Shown one piece after another: positions 36,240 to 49,800 of a stretch of DNA of 64,000 bases. The position numbers were made by a program, and so were the translations under genes. The first letter of the stretch is position 1. Each line of letters starts with the position of its first letter. The stretch comes from Terfezia claveryi. Taxonomy: Eukaryota > Ascomycota > Pezizomycetes > Pezizales > Pezizaceae. Under the pieces are notes generated by a model. That model had not been told where the DNA came from. It did no database searches and worked only from the letters and a program-made list of their open reading frames with translations. The stretch spans positions 1 to 64,000 of the forward strand of contig WHUX01000072.1 of assembly GCA_015179025.1 (NCBI GenBank), written 5' to 3'.

Positions 36240-38751
36240 CTGGAGACCCAGTCCTTCAAGAGAAGCAGTGTCAGTCAAAATATTACACAAGTTAGGTACT
36301 TTTCTATGGACCGGGGACAAGCATGCGTCTTCGAGGAGATAAGAAAACAGGATATGAAGAAGGTTTGTATCTAGTGTCTATGCATGGGACTGGTCGTATA
36401 GAGGCAGTAGAACTGGACAGGTGAGACTTACTGCTGTTCATAGGTACAGCAGAATCGGCGCCAGAGCGCGATGACCACAACAGAGCCAGTTGGAAGACTT
36501 GATATGGACCGTTGATATCGACAAATCCTCAATGCGTTCGTGCGTCTGTTGTACCAGATGCACGGAACCTTTGAAGAAGCGGGAAATGTCAGCCGCGACG
36601 CCTCACAATGAAGAGTTGAGATTTGGTCGTTGACTGCCACTAAAGTATGCGAGTGCTGATCGCCAGTTGAGCCGATAGAGAACGACGAACGTACCGGTGG
36701 GTTGATCGTGTCGAAGGTAAACGAAGGTTTTGTGCAACAGGGTTATCCTTCGACAATGAACGATAGTTAGTGTTTAGTTTTGTTGCTGTGCAAGAGCAAT
36801 GTTTAATATCTGAGGCTGTAAGGAATTTCGGCCGCGATGAGCGAACGAGCGAAAGGGATTAAGAGCAAGTGCCAATGCTGCAAACGAGAGATGCTTGAGT
36901 TTGAATATGTGAAAACGGACCACTCTTGGGCGAGGGGGGTTACCGTAAGTAGTTGGAGGAGGTAGGTAGCGGAGGGGGGTGGGGAGGTGGGTATGTAGGT
37001 AGGATATGAATGTAAGGAAGCGGTCGACAAGCAGGTGCAGGGAATAATTAGAGACGGCTGAGGGACAGGATGGATAGAGTTAGGGGAGGGCAGAGCTCGT
37101 ACTCTTTCTCGCACTCTTTCTATCTCGCGAGGTAAGGGTGTGGTGTTGCTGTTTAGTGCACTCGCAGGGGGGTGTGGGGGGGAGGAGGGGGGAGGGCAAA
37201 GAGAAGCGACAGGGTCGCAGGTAGGCTCAAGTGTGGTGGGGGAGAGGAGGTGTGGTGCGAGCGCCTTAGTTCTGTAAGTTGAGGTATGTAGGTAGGTATC
37301 TGAATCTCTCGCTCGTTAGCCTTGGGTGGACAGGGGCTCCCGATACGGCCTAAGGCCATGTGCGCCTTTCCTCTGCGACAGGAGGGAAAAAAAAAAATGT
37401 GCGGTGCCATGCTTCCCTCTGCTAGGAGCGCTGACAGGGTGCCGGGGTGGCCCTCTCCATGGCGATGCCACCACGGCCGACAATAGTACTGGGGCTGGAT
37501 CTTCTCACCTTAGGGTTGGGTCGGCGACGCTAGGTGCTCGCCTCTTTGAGGGCTGTGAGCCTGTAGCGCCCTCGTTTCCACGCCTGTTTGGAAGTGAAAG
37601 TCGGCCTGCTGGCTGTCCCCAGAGCTTCAAAAGGCCGTGTAGCTAATCCTGGTCTGAAGCACGAGCAAAAGGCTTGACAGGTTTGTTTGCACTGGTCAGG
37701 AGCTTCTGTTAGGCCAGCCAATACATCCACGTATGCACAGAAGGAAGTATGATGTTTCCTTACACTGTCAATCCGGGGGCCGGGTGATATTCTCCGCAAT
37801 TGTGGGCTAGTTGCTCCCCAACTGCTGCAGGCCTCGAGATCTCAAGCTCGCTTGTTTCAGGTCGCGAAGGCACAGCGCCAAAACTCGACAGGAGAGTCTT
37901 GTGTGGCTCTGTCAGTACATCGCGCTAAGAAGTAGTGGTGATGGGTGCCATGCCCTTTATTTCAATTGGTCTGCACCCAAAAATAGTAAACTTTCCACGT
38001 CTGACCTTCAATATCGTTCGCCTGTTTTTCCTTTTTGAAATGGCTTGATAACGGTTGCTTGATCGATCAACAAGTTTCCGCCTTGATCCTGATTTGGAAA
38101 AACAAAAAAATGGCGGGGAGTGTTCTTGCGGGGTTCGCTATAGATTGCTGGTATGCGTCTTCTGATACCCGCTTTGTCTGGTGACGTTGGTCAAATACCA
38201 AGAGCTACTCTCACGTAGCGAGATCCTGACCAACCGAAAACAAACGTGCGCCGTGTTTGATAGCGCAAGCTGAATGGATAAGTAGGTACCTCTTGCTGTT
38301 GCACGGTTTACTCTTCCACGGATGATGGGTGATAGCTGTAGGTGGAATTGCGGCCGTCACGTATCTTTGTTAAGAGAGGTATCAATCTCGTTCTGGGACG
38401 GGATAATGTGGGATAGGTTGTTAATATATTGGCAATGGAGGTAGTGGTACTACTTCTTTTTCAAAGATCGGAGATATCGATCGATGGGATAACGTGAAGA
38501 TTTATCTGATATTTGTTTCCACACGCACAACTTCATGAAGGATTTGTTTGCCCCTCCAAAATGCTCCCTCATTTGTAGCGGTTTGCAGTGCTTTCAGGAA
38601 TGTTCGAACATTGGTTAACCCCCCCCCCACACACACACCCCCCTGTTCTATGGTATTTGTCTGCTGATAATATGAAGCACCCACTGCTCATACAACCCTA
38701 CAACTTCTCTCGGATTAACTTATTCTATCTGTAAGCTTGCCTCTTATGCCT
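36240..38751. other. Upstream region of NDT80-like gene
   Basis: Long G/A-rich non-coding region (for example 36940-37200 on the plus strand), which on the gene strand is C/T-rich and may be a long 5' UTR. A mixed C run and CA repeat is at 38620-38645. No gene is supported. Confidence 0.45.
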
Positions 38752-38766
38752 GTGCCAACCAGACTA
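38752..38766. repeat. Dispersed motif copy GTGCCAACCAGACTA
   Basis: Perfect copy of the 15-bp motif that ends the 42169-42508 element. It is flanked on both sides by CTTATGCC (an 8-bp direct repeat within a few bases). No partner in inverted orientation was found to its left. Confidence 0.6.
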
Positions 38767-40144
38767 CTTATGCCTTGCCGAGCCAATCTGCTGCTTTAGG
38801 TTAGTGTCCATATTGTAGTGCGCTTCGAGTTAGCAGCAAAGGTCAAGTGGTGGAGTTATTCTGCCTGTTCCTGCATGACGCGGTGCGTGTAACACAAATA
38901 TGTACGTTATGAAGCTGAGCCACTAGTGCGCTGCGAATTCTATTGAAGTTTCCATCTGAACTCAGGTACATCACAGTGCAACACAGTGCAACACCAGACA
39001 AATAATTAAGCATGGAAAGGATTTTGACCTTCAAAATAAAACAATCAATTCCATTCTGAAATGTATGGGTGAATGGATGTTAGAATATTCCAATGTAAAC
39101 CTTAGGCGCAGGTGGGAGGAGTCCTACTCACGTGGAGTCATTGCCGATACCCAAGCACCGCAGGCTTTGGCTCATTGTAATGAAGAGGGAGTGTATGTGA
39201 GGAACCTCTTCTTTTAGGACAGGTCCTCTCCATATGAATCCATATGAAGGAGAGCCTGGAAGAGTTACGCTCGTAAGTAGGATGCAGCAATCAATACCGC
39301 CAGGGAATAATGTTGCTACCCGCGACCACTACTACTCTCGAGGGTAGATAAGTTTGTCTAACATTTCAGTCGACTAGAAGCTTCAAGGGTGATATGAGCT
39401 GCAGCTATAGAGAACAGTACTGTAACGGGTTCCGCTTCCGTATCTACCTACCACATAGATCGGGCATATCGATATAATGCCAATTATCCCAGTAGAAACA
39501 GGCATGGCTTGCCTCCAATTGGTCAAAGGAAAACGTGGTCAGTGCTATTCCAGGAACAGACCTAGATGGTTTGAGCGGCAGTGTTGACTCACAACCAATG
39601 AGAGGTAACGGAAGGGCTTTGTCTTCTTAACAATAGAATCGGCATATATTTTTTACTTGCTGCGCAAATTGCGATCTCCATATGCCTAGTTCACCAGGAA
39701 CCGTACACATGAGAGCTAAATTTATGCAAGACTTCCATATACCGGCGGGATAGAGGTATTCACCACGTCAAGGCTAGAATGATACAAGATATGGCTCCCG
39801 CATCAAAGGACACTATCTGTCGTAGAACTCAATCGAGGCATAACTAGCTAGAATGTAAAGTGCAGTAGATATTCGTCTGAGGAGTGAGCATGTCTCTGAC
39901 ACGAGTTTTCTAGTGATTCTTCTCGAAGCTTGCTATTGTCCCACCATGTGGAACCCATGCTTACTTACTTTAGGTAGATCGTGACGAAACGTCTTGTCGC
40001 GCTAAGGTCAGCAAAAGCTTGGATGATCGCCGATTACAGTAATGTTGTTTGTTTTCATGGGGCTTGGCGGCTTAATTTTAAAGGGGCAGCAATAAACCTA
40101 AAATGTATCCAGACTAGTATTACGTCAGTACTAGGTACTGTGCC

Positions 40145-40234
40145 TAGTCTGGTTGGGCTAGTCAGTGCCAGATTGCGTGACGTTGGCAGTAACGTCCCTA
40201 GCTTATACGAACCTCAATTCACCAACCAGACTTA
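40145..40234. repeat. 90-bp unit between inverted motif copies
   Basis: Left end TAGTCTGGTTGG, right end ACCAACCAGACTTA (complement TAAGTCTGGTTGGT). A further CCAGACTAG lies about 37 bp to the left of the unit. It has no coding capacity. It is likely a decayed relative of the 340-bp element or an internal deletion product. Confidence 0.4.
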
Positions 40235-42168
40235 AATAATTCAATTCGCTATGTAAATGCATATCCAGTTCCTCCCAAAACATTTTAAACCAGGTGTGCA
40301 TCTAAATCATGGATAAAGGGTTATCACAGACCATTAAGGTGCAGGGTACTTAGTACTATACAACGCCGATATGAAATATATCGATATTATTGATTTCAGC
40401 TTATAGGCCTCCTCTTCTTTATGCCAGTTTTCGACTACAAGCAAATCTAACACACTACATAGCAACCAAAACTGTGTAGCTCGTCTACAATACGGGTCCT
40501 TTAAGCTAAAAGTCACATGCCAATGTATTCAAACAAGCAACAATAGAGAGTAGTCTCGTACCCAGACCTTCGTAGAGGATAGAGAGCTTGTGGAGTTAGG
40601 CTCGCCTAACCTACTTAGCTATTTCGCGAGTGTTTACGTAAGCTACTCTGCATACCTGGCATGTCAGGCACGACTCGATAGCCAGATTAGGGATAACGAC
40701 CTAGGTACCTAGCACACTACTGGAGATTCCCTCCTGGATGCTCTAGCTTGGTGAGGCCCCTTGCTTCACCGCAATATGCAATATACTATGACATATGTAT
40801 ATCATTATTTAACTATAATTCAGAAAGATACTTGGGCGACTTCGGGGACGCCGAAACATCTACAAGGTTATGGGTGTGGTGATCTTGTCTATAGTGACAA
40901 AAGACTGCGAGCAGTGTTCATGGGTTTCGGGATTCTGCAAATAACTGAAGGGCCTGAAATACTCTAATGGGATGGGAAACTTTGGGGACGCCGATCTTCA
41001 TTTGCCACAAATTTCTCCTACTAATTTTCCCAGAAGACCAGATAGCAGGGAATTCGTGCGGAAGCCTGGGTTCGGTATTTGCATAACAATTTCGGACGTA
41101 CAAATACGAGCACTGATATTCCGTTTCCCCAACACACACGTAGTTCATGATTCATCGAGCACCTTTAACAACCTTGTTTGCTGGAGGTGGACCCTTGATG
41201 TGCAAGGGACCCCTGAAGTATCCCCTGGGTGGTTAATTCATGTGATAGTACCGTTGAAGAGTTCACCGGGATCGGCTTGTGTACACTGCCACTTTTCTCA
41301 CGGCAGTGGAAAGTATAGCACACACTACGGTACTAATGAGCGATCAACAATTCGCCGGTGAGCCTGCAACTTCGAAATTGCAAAGCGTTTCATGTTCCGA
41401 TTGACCTATATCAAAAACCAACCAGACTTGGACTTTTGCAGTCCTGAAGAAGGAGGGCTCGAAACCGTATCGAGTTCTATAATCTTATGCTCTAGACAGC
41501 CAACATACATCTCTACCCTTATGGTACGGGGAGGCCTTACCATGTCCATCGTTAATGATAGAATATTTTCTTACATTCTCGATCCCTTCAAGTGTGGATC
41601 ACCCTGGGCCCCTCATTACGCCACAGTCGAACCTCTATTTCTACATACCTTACATTCACATTAGCTGTTGCAGATACTCATGTCTACAGAAAGCACTGCG
41701 ATATAGTACGTAGAATGCATCTAGCACAGGAGACTTTCATACTAGTCACCTCTAAATAGTTAGGTACCGCAACTGGACTAGCTAAGTGTGTTCGAGAGCT
41801 GCGTAAACAAATTTATTTGTACGCGGAAATTATAGGACTGGGCAAGAGTTACCCTCAGTTTGCTGCTGAGTTTCCGTAGGCCCCGTCTCAAGACCTAGCT
41901 TTATACACATTGATTAACAACCACAATTTGCCTATTCATCCGATGGTCTTCCAATTTAGCCTGCCTGCCTCCCATGTCCTGGGCAAGCCCCAGCCAGACT
42001 ACTCGGGCTCTGCCGCTCCCCCGCTCACCATGATAGTGGATCTCGATCCATACTCTACCCTGAAAAGCCACGTGGATGTGACCTATAGAGCAACAAACAA
42101 TTTTACCAGACTACAAACAGATAGACAGATTCAAAGATCATAGACATTCCCTGTCCCTGCTGTGCCGT

Positions 42169-42508
42169 TAGTCTGGTTGGCACGACCCCTCCTGTGTTGT
42201 GCCGCCTGTGTGGGTGTGAATGTGAGTATAGGTGTGGGTGTGAATGTGGGTGACCCATCCCCATCCCCTGGGTAGGTACTTGACGAACTATTTATTAGTT
42301 CCAACCCCCAAGCTTTATACAAGATTTTGATATACCTCGTCCTGGCCGCTAAAGTGGGCGCATAAGCATTCTCGTTTCTTGAGACCACCAGTGTTTGGCA
42401 TTTACAAGCCTGCATATGCGGATGGTGAACTAGGAGGCTTGACAGCGACAGCACTAATTGAGGCTTAGACACCTGCAAGGCATACTGTTTTATGTGCCAA
42501 CCAGACTA
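42169..42508. mobile_element. 340-bp TA-flanked MITE-like element
   Basis: The first 15 bases (TAGTCTGGTTGGCAC) are the exact reverse complement of the last 15 (GTGCCAACCAGACTA). Identity stops after base 15 on each side. Reading the outer TA as target duplication leaves 13-bp ends GTCTGGTTGGCAC, the layout of Tc1/mariner/pogo-type elements. The interior has a GTGTGGGTGTGAATG-like simple repeat and no transposase frame, so it would be non-autonomous. Confidence 0.65.
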
Positions 42509-45435
42509 CTGTTTTTTTCCGATGCTGAGGTGCAATTAGGGTTAGCGTTCTGGCTTAACCTACTGGAGAGACCGAAAATGAGAAAAACGTAAGGGACCAA
42601 ACCCGGGTTCAAAGCTGGGGATCGATATGCCTGAGGCTCCGTCCAATCCCCAAGTTCCGATACCCCTTCGGTAACCCCCCGTGCCGCTTTGGATCGAAGA
42701 AACTCTTAGGGACGAGTAGTCTACTGTATATTTCAGCCATCTACAAAAAAGAGTTGGGCAGCTAATTACTCCGTACAGAGTTGACAACCGTGTTTACCCC
42801 TACCATAACCATGTCTATAATTTCTTCAAGTTGTCGCAACCGCTGAGTGAACACCATAGCTAGTACGGTAAATTCTCGTTAGAAGCATACTCCCCCGTGG
42901 ACCCCCATACAATTTGTATATGTATACCATTTGCTTAATCACATACATATGTTTATAACGAATATGCTTATATGACACTAGCAGGAGTTCTTATCGTTAA
43001 TATGGGTAGTATATGAATTCAAGACACCGAATTGATAGTTATTTACATCAAGAAGATGGATAGACGTATCAGAATGATGGAGGGTAAGTTTTGCGATCTG
43101 CTTGATGTAGTACATCTGCTGATATCCCCTAGATGACTGTCTCGAAACCTATCTCGGGCCATAACCAACGTCTATAAACAATATCTTGATGAGTTGGACT
43201 TGTGTAGCATATATTTCTAACTTGAGTGGCATACATAAAATGGCTAGCTATGTAACTACATTAAGGTACCGGGAGGGTTGTGTTCTCGTGTCCAGACTCT
43301 TAAGCCTACACTGATAATACTTTCGTATGCCTTATATAGGTTTGCGGATCTACACATCTTCTGTGGAGAATGATCTCCTCAATGCTGTTCTTATGGATAG
43401 AAAGTATATTTTAAAGATTACCGTGATAGTCGAGACAAATTACGTAGGAGTTTGAGGCGCTGAGAAGGGGGCTCGGGTACTAATGGGTTGAGGAAGAATG
43501 TCGAAAAGTCGTTGCAGTCAACTGTCGATCTACATTGATTTGAGGGAAACATTCTTCTATGGAGGGTGTTGCGCCAACCAGACTAGGGAAACATGGCTTT
43601 TCTATTGGCTCAGCTTGGCTTGACCTACACCGTAATTGTGGAGTCTTACTTGTGAACAATGCGTATTTTACATCTCACCGTGGGGAACCTGTAGATGGAA
43701 AGAGTTCGGCTGAAGGGACCTGGCTGGGAGCATGAACAAAGGAAGCGAAGCTTTAACATCATTGACACCCGCACCAGAGGTCGGACATCTGAGGGGCTTC
43801 TTCGACGAAATGCCATGTATCCGGTATGCACTTGACTGCTATACCAAAATTTCTTTTCCATCATCAACAGATGTGTCCCAGCCGGTAGGGGTGAATATAT
43901 TATTCTACATTGCATGCTCACCAACTATAGAACCTTTTTCAAAATGGTTGTGTCAGAGGGAGGCAAATTTTTCTCAGAGGTTGAGCACTGTTTTCTTTTC
44001 CTAAACTATCTGATCAGAAAGCAGCATCGTGTATCCGGAGAAATTGTGTCTCACCGTAATGATATCCTCGCTCTAGGCGGCTACGACATTTATTTCAATG
44101 GTATGGCCTAGCATGAGTTATACATAATCTCAATTGTCTTTGGTAAAGGACCGGTTCAAGTAAACGATCAAGCTTTTGTTCAACCAGCGTCTCTTCTCCC
44201 ATAGAATCTCAGGACGTGAAAATGGAGTTCGAGAAACCATTCGCCACAGAAATAGGAGGTGCGTTATCTCTAGTATTCGTCATTCCTACTTCGCTTTGTC
44301 TCGAGGCGGGTGGACTGCCATTGAGGGCTACACAAATATTTCCGACTGACTGAATATTTCCGACTGACTGTAGGAGTCGATATGGATCCAATCCAACCTA
44401 ATTCTTTTACGTTTTCACATCATCCTTAAGCTCTTTGATCAAATTGTAGTTTAATTACTCTTTGAAACCAAATTGTACCTTAATCACAAGCGAGAACCTT
44501 TCAGAAATAAATTACTCTTAAAGACAACTAGAAAGTGATTTTTGATATCGATGGGCGAACTTTTAGATCCAGGCGTGTTGCCAAAGCTCTTTGAAGATAC
44601 ACAGGTATCTATTCTGGCAAAGAGAGGTTTGAAATGGAGCTAGAATCTCGGGTGGGTAGGTTGGGAAATATATCCCAAAGCCCTTAACCAAAAATACCCA
44701 TGCATGGCCAGTCACTCTGAGCAATAAATGCCCAAACTTCTTGATAACCCCATAGCGGATAGAATGTGTTTCAGTGTGCATTTGGTCTCTCGTGCTACTA
44801 ATTAGCTACAAGTGGGAATAGGAGAGATAATTCATAAAAATAAACCACCACAAAAAATTACGACTATATGTGTATATACTGAATATATGTAATGCACCAC
44901 TGACAAGGATTCTCCACTTTGTAATCCATTGCATTCCGGTAGCTCCGCTCATCTATATATTCAAAATCACTTGAGGAATATATTGGATATCAATAGAGGC
45001 CCCGAATCCACCCGCTCGGTATTGAATTTCCTCCTCGAGGAGTTTTTCTCCTGGCGCGGAGCTTTGCTGATGTTCAAGGCTTCGAGGAGGCAATCAAATA
45101 TCCTGTGGGTGTATCTGAAGTACACTGGCTGTTCTCGCAATCTACTTTAGATTACCTATGTTCGAGGTATTACTATTCGAGCCTTATGTTGAGAGAGGGC
45201 CCCATGGGCGAGCTCTGGAGGTTGTGGGTGGGGGAAGGAAAAGAGTTCACAGGAGTTAGTAGGGGGGATGGGAAATAAGATGACAGAAAAAGGGAAAACA
45301 AATTCGCATCTTTCCATCAGAAAATCATTAGGATTGCCTCAACATCTTTTCCGCCAATTATCGAGTTTGCTCTGCTTCCCGCAGTATCTCACTCATGTCA
45401 GTGGCATTAAGTGTTTGAGCAATGCAAGCGTGGAC

Positions 45436-45455
45436 TTCTAGAAGAATTTCTAGAA
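45436..45455. promoter_or_regulatory. Heat-shock-element-like palindrome
   Basis: Two TTCTAGAA palindromes at 45436-45443 and 45448-45455 with GAA between them, giving alternating TTC/GAA units like heat-shock factor sites. There is no convincing gene next to it, so it may be fortuitous or belong to a lost gene. Confidence 0.3.
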
Positions 45456-48174
45456 GGATTGAGCTTGGAAGCTGATGATTGGGAATGTGATTCTTGAATA
45501 TTGGCCCCATACTTAGTTATTCGGGACACAATTTCGTTGGTCTATTGCTGATAGCCAGCATGGTTGTGATAGATACTCTCAGAAGAGAATGGATACATTA
45601 AGGATAGAGTGTGTGTGCATACAGTTGGTTTGAGGGTAAATTGGAATCAACCGAAGTTGATATAGGGGACGGTGGCCAGCATAATAATATTGTACAGTTT
45701 GTTTAACTTCTAGGCTGAAAAACTAATTCTCGAGGGAACGCTCGGAAAATATCAAAGGATTTGGCAGAATTAAGAGGCTCGGCTAATCTCAGACTCAAAG
45801 AAAGATCTGAACAAGAACGGGACGATATGGCATGCTTCCGTCTAATCTAGCTTCATATATTCCAACCATGTGACTGCCGAGTCCTCCACTGCCATTCCTG
45901 AACCGAACTGTAGGCACCCAGTGTACACCCCTTCCCACACCGCTCCAGACATGCAGCATTTATCCCGGCGGGAATTCTATGCAAGCTCACAGGAAATTTC
46001 TTCTGTGTCTTCTGCACGGAACTGTGGGGAGGAGGTGATGGTTGGTGTTTGTTTCCGGGATTTGACTATTGGAACTCAGCAAACTGCTACTGGTTTACTA
46101 CAGTAGGAGGGTTCTAAAGCAGAGCAGTGAGCAAGTGCCAACCAAGGGCATGAAGGTCCTCATTCAACCATAACCAAGAATATCTTCGCTTACGTTGTGA
46201 ACACCATCTCTAGGCAAGAATTTGACTTGCTACCAAGCATGGGAATAGTGCTGTCCCTGATGTCCTTTGCATTAAGCCGTGAGCGCGCATCACTCAGTAA
46301 TTGGCATATGGGCAGTATTATGGGTAGCAATGGAGGATAGAGACGGGCTTTGGAGAATTTTTAGGTGGGACATAGTTATGATTGCAGTTGTTGTCATCCT
46401 TCTCAAAGCAGTCAAGCTAACTACCATAAAAGGGCAAGAATTGGGCTTGGCACCTAATCCAGCCAACATCTTGCCCAGAAATTCTATTGCAACGAAGAAG
46501 TGGTCGCAGTCAGGAAGAAATTCTTGTTCAAGAAACTTTCCAGCTATATCTATCCTAAATCATTTTTATCTTAAAACAATTATCAGCCACAACACTACAT
46601 CATAATCCAACCATACGTAGATATATACTGGATTGATGGATATAACACAGAGGTCAAAGGGCGTGTGAATAGTATTGTCAAGTAACAAACCGGTGTGCGC
46701 GGCCCAAAAGTTAAAGTAGCTGCCGTAATCAGCATCCAAACCAGGTCTACCCATTGTAACACATCGCAGTCTCGGTCCCTGACAAATGTTCGAACACAAG
46801 CTCCATTCTCCATTATATCGTACATAACAAGGGGGTTCAATGTTGACCGTGGCCGTGCCCATATGGGCGCAGCATTGTTTATATAAGGATAGCATGGGCA
46901 AGTAACTTGCCATGTAGTAATCACACGACAGAAGTAGGTGATCATCCCTTTACCGCCTTTCTTTTACAGAAAATAGGACTGATCAGTGAAAGTTCGCAAC
47001 TCCTAAGGAATTAGTACTTATTGATCCAGACATTGATGATCTTACCTACCGACAAAGATGGGGGTAAGCGGAGCATTAGAGAGTATTGAGGAGGGCAACC
47101 AGACTAGCTATGAAGAGCGAGTTTGCATTTACCTTTAGATTGAAGTATCGTAAGGGTTTTACTAACTTGGCATGGTGAAAGGTAGTGGAGTACTGAAGAG
47201 AAAACAATATATATAATGAGATAAATGCAAGAAAATTACCCCAAAGTTCAACCCTCCGAGTCCAACAATCATGAGAGATTTCCCCAATTCTAAATACTTG
47301 AATCTTTATGACAATCATATTACCGCGTGATGGTGCAGCAAGGGCAATTGAGTAGCTCATCACGCAGTTGAGGAAATCAGAGCTAATTCACGATATAATA
47401 TAGAGGTCCCTAATAAATAAATCAGAGTGAACCCAAGGCTCCATCGAGAAATTTTCAGCGAATATTACACATTTGCAATAAATTTAAATGCAGAAAAAAG
47501 AGAACCCAATGCAGATGGTTTATAGTGGTATGGTGCAAGCATGGTATAGCTGCAAGATATTGTGAAGTGACGTTTATTAGTTACATATTAAAGACTACCA
47601 ACCAAACATGCAGGTAAATTCCAACCAGATTGATAATCAAGGAGTGGGGCCCCTCAGTAAAATTATTCTGCCTACTCAAACTGGCAGGTGACCAGAGTTG
47701 AGATTTGCTAAAGCAGAGAAGTATCTGGGATTACAGTAATTAAGAACTTGGCGTTGTTAGCTATAAGTCATGAGTATAATACCTTGAATACAGCTCAGTA
47801 AAAAACAACTGAACCGAATACAATCAGACTAACTGAATATCTCTATGTAGTACAAGTAATTGAGGTGACAAAGAATAGCATCAGGGAAGAGGGTGAGACC
47901 ACAGGGAATGAATCATTATTCTTACTATCCCAGATTCAGGGTAATAGATGCCCTCGGGACCTGTAGATCAGCAGAGGTTTTGGGAGGCAATTACCAACCA
48001 AGCTATATTAGATTCTAATTAACAGCATATATTCTATAGTATATAGTTCATATAAGAACTACGTTGTTTAATTCAAATTAGATTATCAGCTAAAGCCCTT
48101 GCAAGTCACAATATGCATGTACATGTAGTAAAATGCGTGATGGGGCAGCTGGTGCAAAATTGAGGTTGCAGCAG

Positions 48175-49800
48175 CTAATTATGCCACATTTGGATGATAA
48201 CTAATTCAGATATATTACAATGCCTCTTTCTGATCCACTCCGCATTAACATCCTGGCTCGGCCCCACTATAGATCCTTTTCTCTGGTACAGTGAATCATT
48301 TTGCTCCTCCCCCGCCAAGAAGTATTTGCTCTGTATCCGCAATTTCGAGTAGCCTTTGCAGCTACCTGTCTTGTAGGCCTTGATCTTATGGATTGCTGGT
48401 GTAGATCTCTTGCTATCACTGTTAGATACCTGTAATATAGGAATGGCCTTCTTTTGAGGGCTCCTGTTTGCTTTCTGTGGCGCAGGCAATTGCTGGTCAT
48501 TTGCACTTACCCCTGCTTCGACGTCGAATTGGTTTCTAGCTGAGCGAGGTACCTCGAAATCGACATCCATGGCATCAAAATCCATCCTGCCGGATATATC
48601 ACCCCCACTTTCACGAAATTTCAGGTAAGAAGTATTTCAATTCATGCTCTTCACTGGCACTTGTGTCTTCAGAAGATGGACTTAATCGCCACTGGTAACT
48701 TGAACGGCAGCTATAGATGAAGACTTAAGAGATGTTATTAGCTGGTTTTGATGTGGCGTACTTCGGGAATTGGTACTCAACAATAGTTTTCGACAACCTC
48801 CTTCTAGGTTATCATGGCTGCCATCAGCAAAGAAGTCACCACTTTCTCACACATCCTCTCTAGGCTTTTGTGCTTCTTCATCACCACTCTGAAGAAGCCA
48901 CCCTTCTCAAGTTCAGAACCTCCGACTGTTTGTTAGATTCTTGGGTACGTTCTGGAGATACCACTGATTTAGCCTTAGTCGTTGGAATATCTTTTCCTGC
49001 TTTGCTTACTACTGGGGTCTATCAACTCTCCTTGGTATTCGGCTCTGTATTCCTTTTGTATCCGCCAATCCTGATGCCCATTAAAACCTCCTCTACAATG
49101 CAAGTGCAGCTTGCTCCCTCTTGATATTTTCCATCCTTATCCCTTCCTTCTCAGATGTTGTCCATGCATCCTTAATCAAGGTCATGTTTGGCGGGTATAA
49201 TAATGCCCTCGATAACCGCTAATGTTAGCTCATGTTAAAGTCAAAAAAGAGGTTACTGTATCCACTCTTGAACTCAAAACCCGTTACTGCATCTGCATAG
49301 TCGATGACTAGTTACTTTGTTATTTTCGCTGTACCCTTAAGAGATAGGTGCACACCCCATGCTGGAATAATTGTCTCCATATAAACATTGTAGTTTCCAA
49401 ACACATTGTGCAGAACTTTCCATCTTGAATGGCTAGAGTGTCATACAGCCTTTGAGACATGAACATGATAGGGAGGGTGAAGCCGTACTTAGTCTGCTCC
49501 GCGGCCACTTGTTCCAGCTCCCTCCTCCAATTCATGACTCGACGCATTTCAGAGGCTGTGTAGTAAGGTTAACATCTACCACTGCAAAGTAGGTGCTTAT
49601 AAATAGCAAGAATACCTTCAGCACACAGCCTTCTTTGTACCAATTCTCAATTTTTTACATACGACAATAACTTGCCTTCCGTACACTTCCTCTTCCTTGG
49701 CTTTTTCTTCCTTACCGACACTAAACAGCTTGATGTGACTCTTGCCAGACTCTCTCGTTTTAAGTACCTTTCGAGAATAAAGCTGAGCTCATGTTAGTGC
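48175..49800 (-). pseudogene. Eroded coding sequence, family unknown
   Basis: The minus strand shows coding-like stretches in order but interrupted by stops and frame changes: RKVLKTRESGKSHIKLFSVG and YGRQVIVVCKKLRIGTKKAV (49790-49625); an acceptor (TACACAG), then RRVMNWRRELEQVAAEQTKY and GFTLPIMFMSQRLYDTLAIQ (49555-49430); LHNVFGNYNVYMETIIPAWG and VHLSLKGTAKITK (49410-49320); and IDYADAVTGFEFKSGYSNLF. After several TAA/TAG stops come acidic Ser-rich pieces and a last open piece from 48585 (MDFDAMDVDFEVPRSARNQF). Stops are mostly TAA and TAG, consistent with C-to-T damage at Gln or Trp codons. I do not recognise the family. It could be a host gene copy or a mobile-element protein. Confidence 0.45.

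Larger units (their letters stand above)
38767..48174. other. Gene-poor region with dispersed motif copies
   Basis: About 9.4 kb without an intact gene. Open frames are short, lack starts in good context and match no family I know. It holds further motif copies at 40145-40156, 40221-40233, 41417-41429, 43571-43585 and 47094-47106, the element at 42169-42508 and a GT-rich tract at 42208-42250. Two related blocks with GGGGACGCCGA occur near 40843 and 40985. Confidence 0.5.

Noticed and set aside
40840..41000. LGDFGDAE-like peptide suggesting a protein-kinase relic
   Set aside because: Only one short stretch; no other kinase motif nearby.
43732..44111. Two overlapping open frames as a gene
   Set aside because: No family motif and no consistent splice joining; probably chance or an unrecognisable relic.
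46566..46945. Overlapping Cys-containing minus-strand frames that might be an effector
   Set aside because: Several frames are equally open, none has a convincing signal peptide, and the region is relic-rich.
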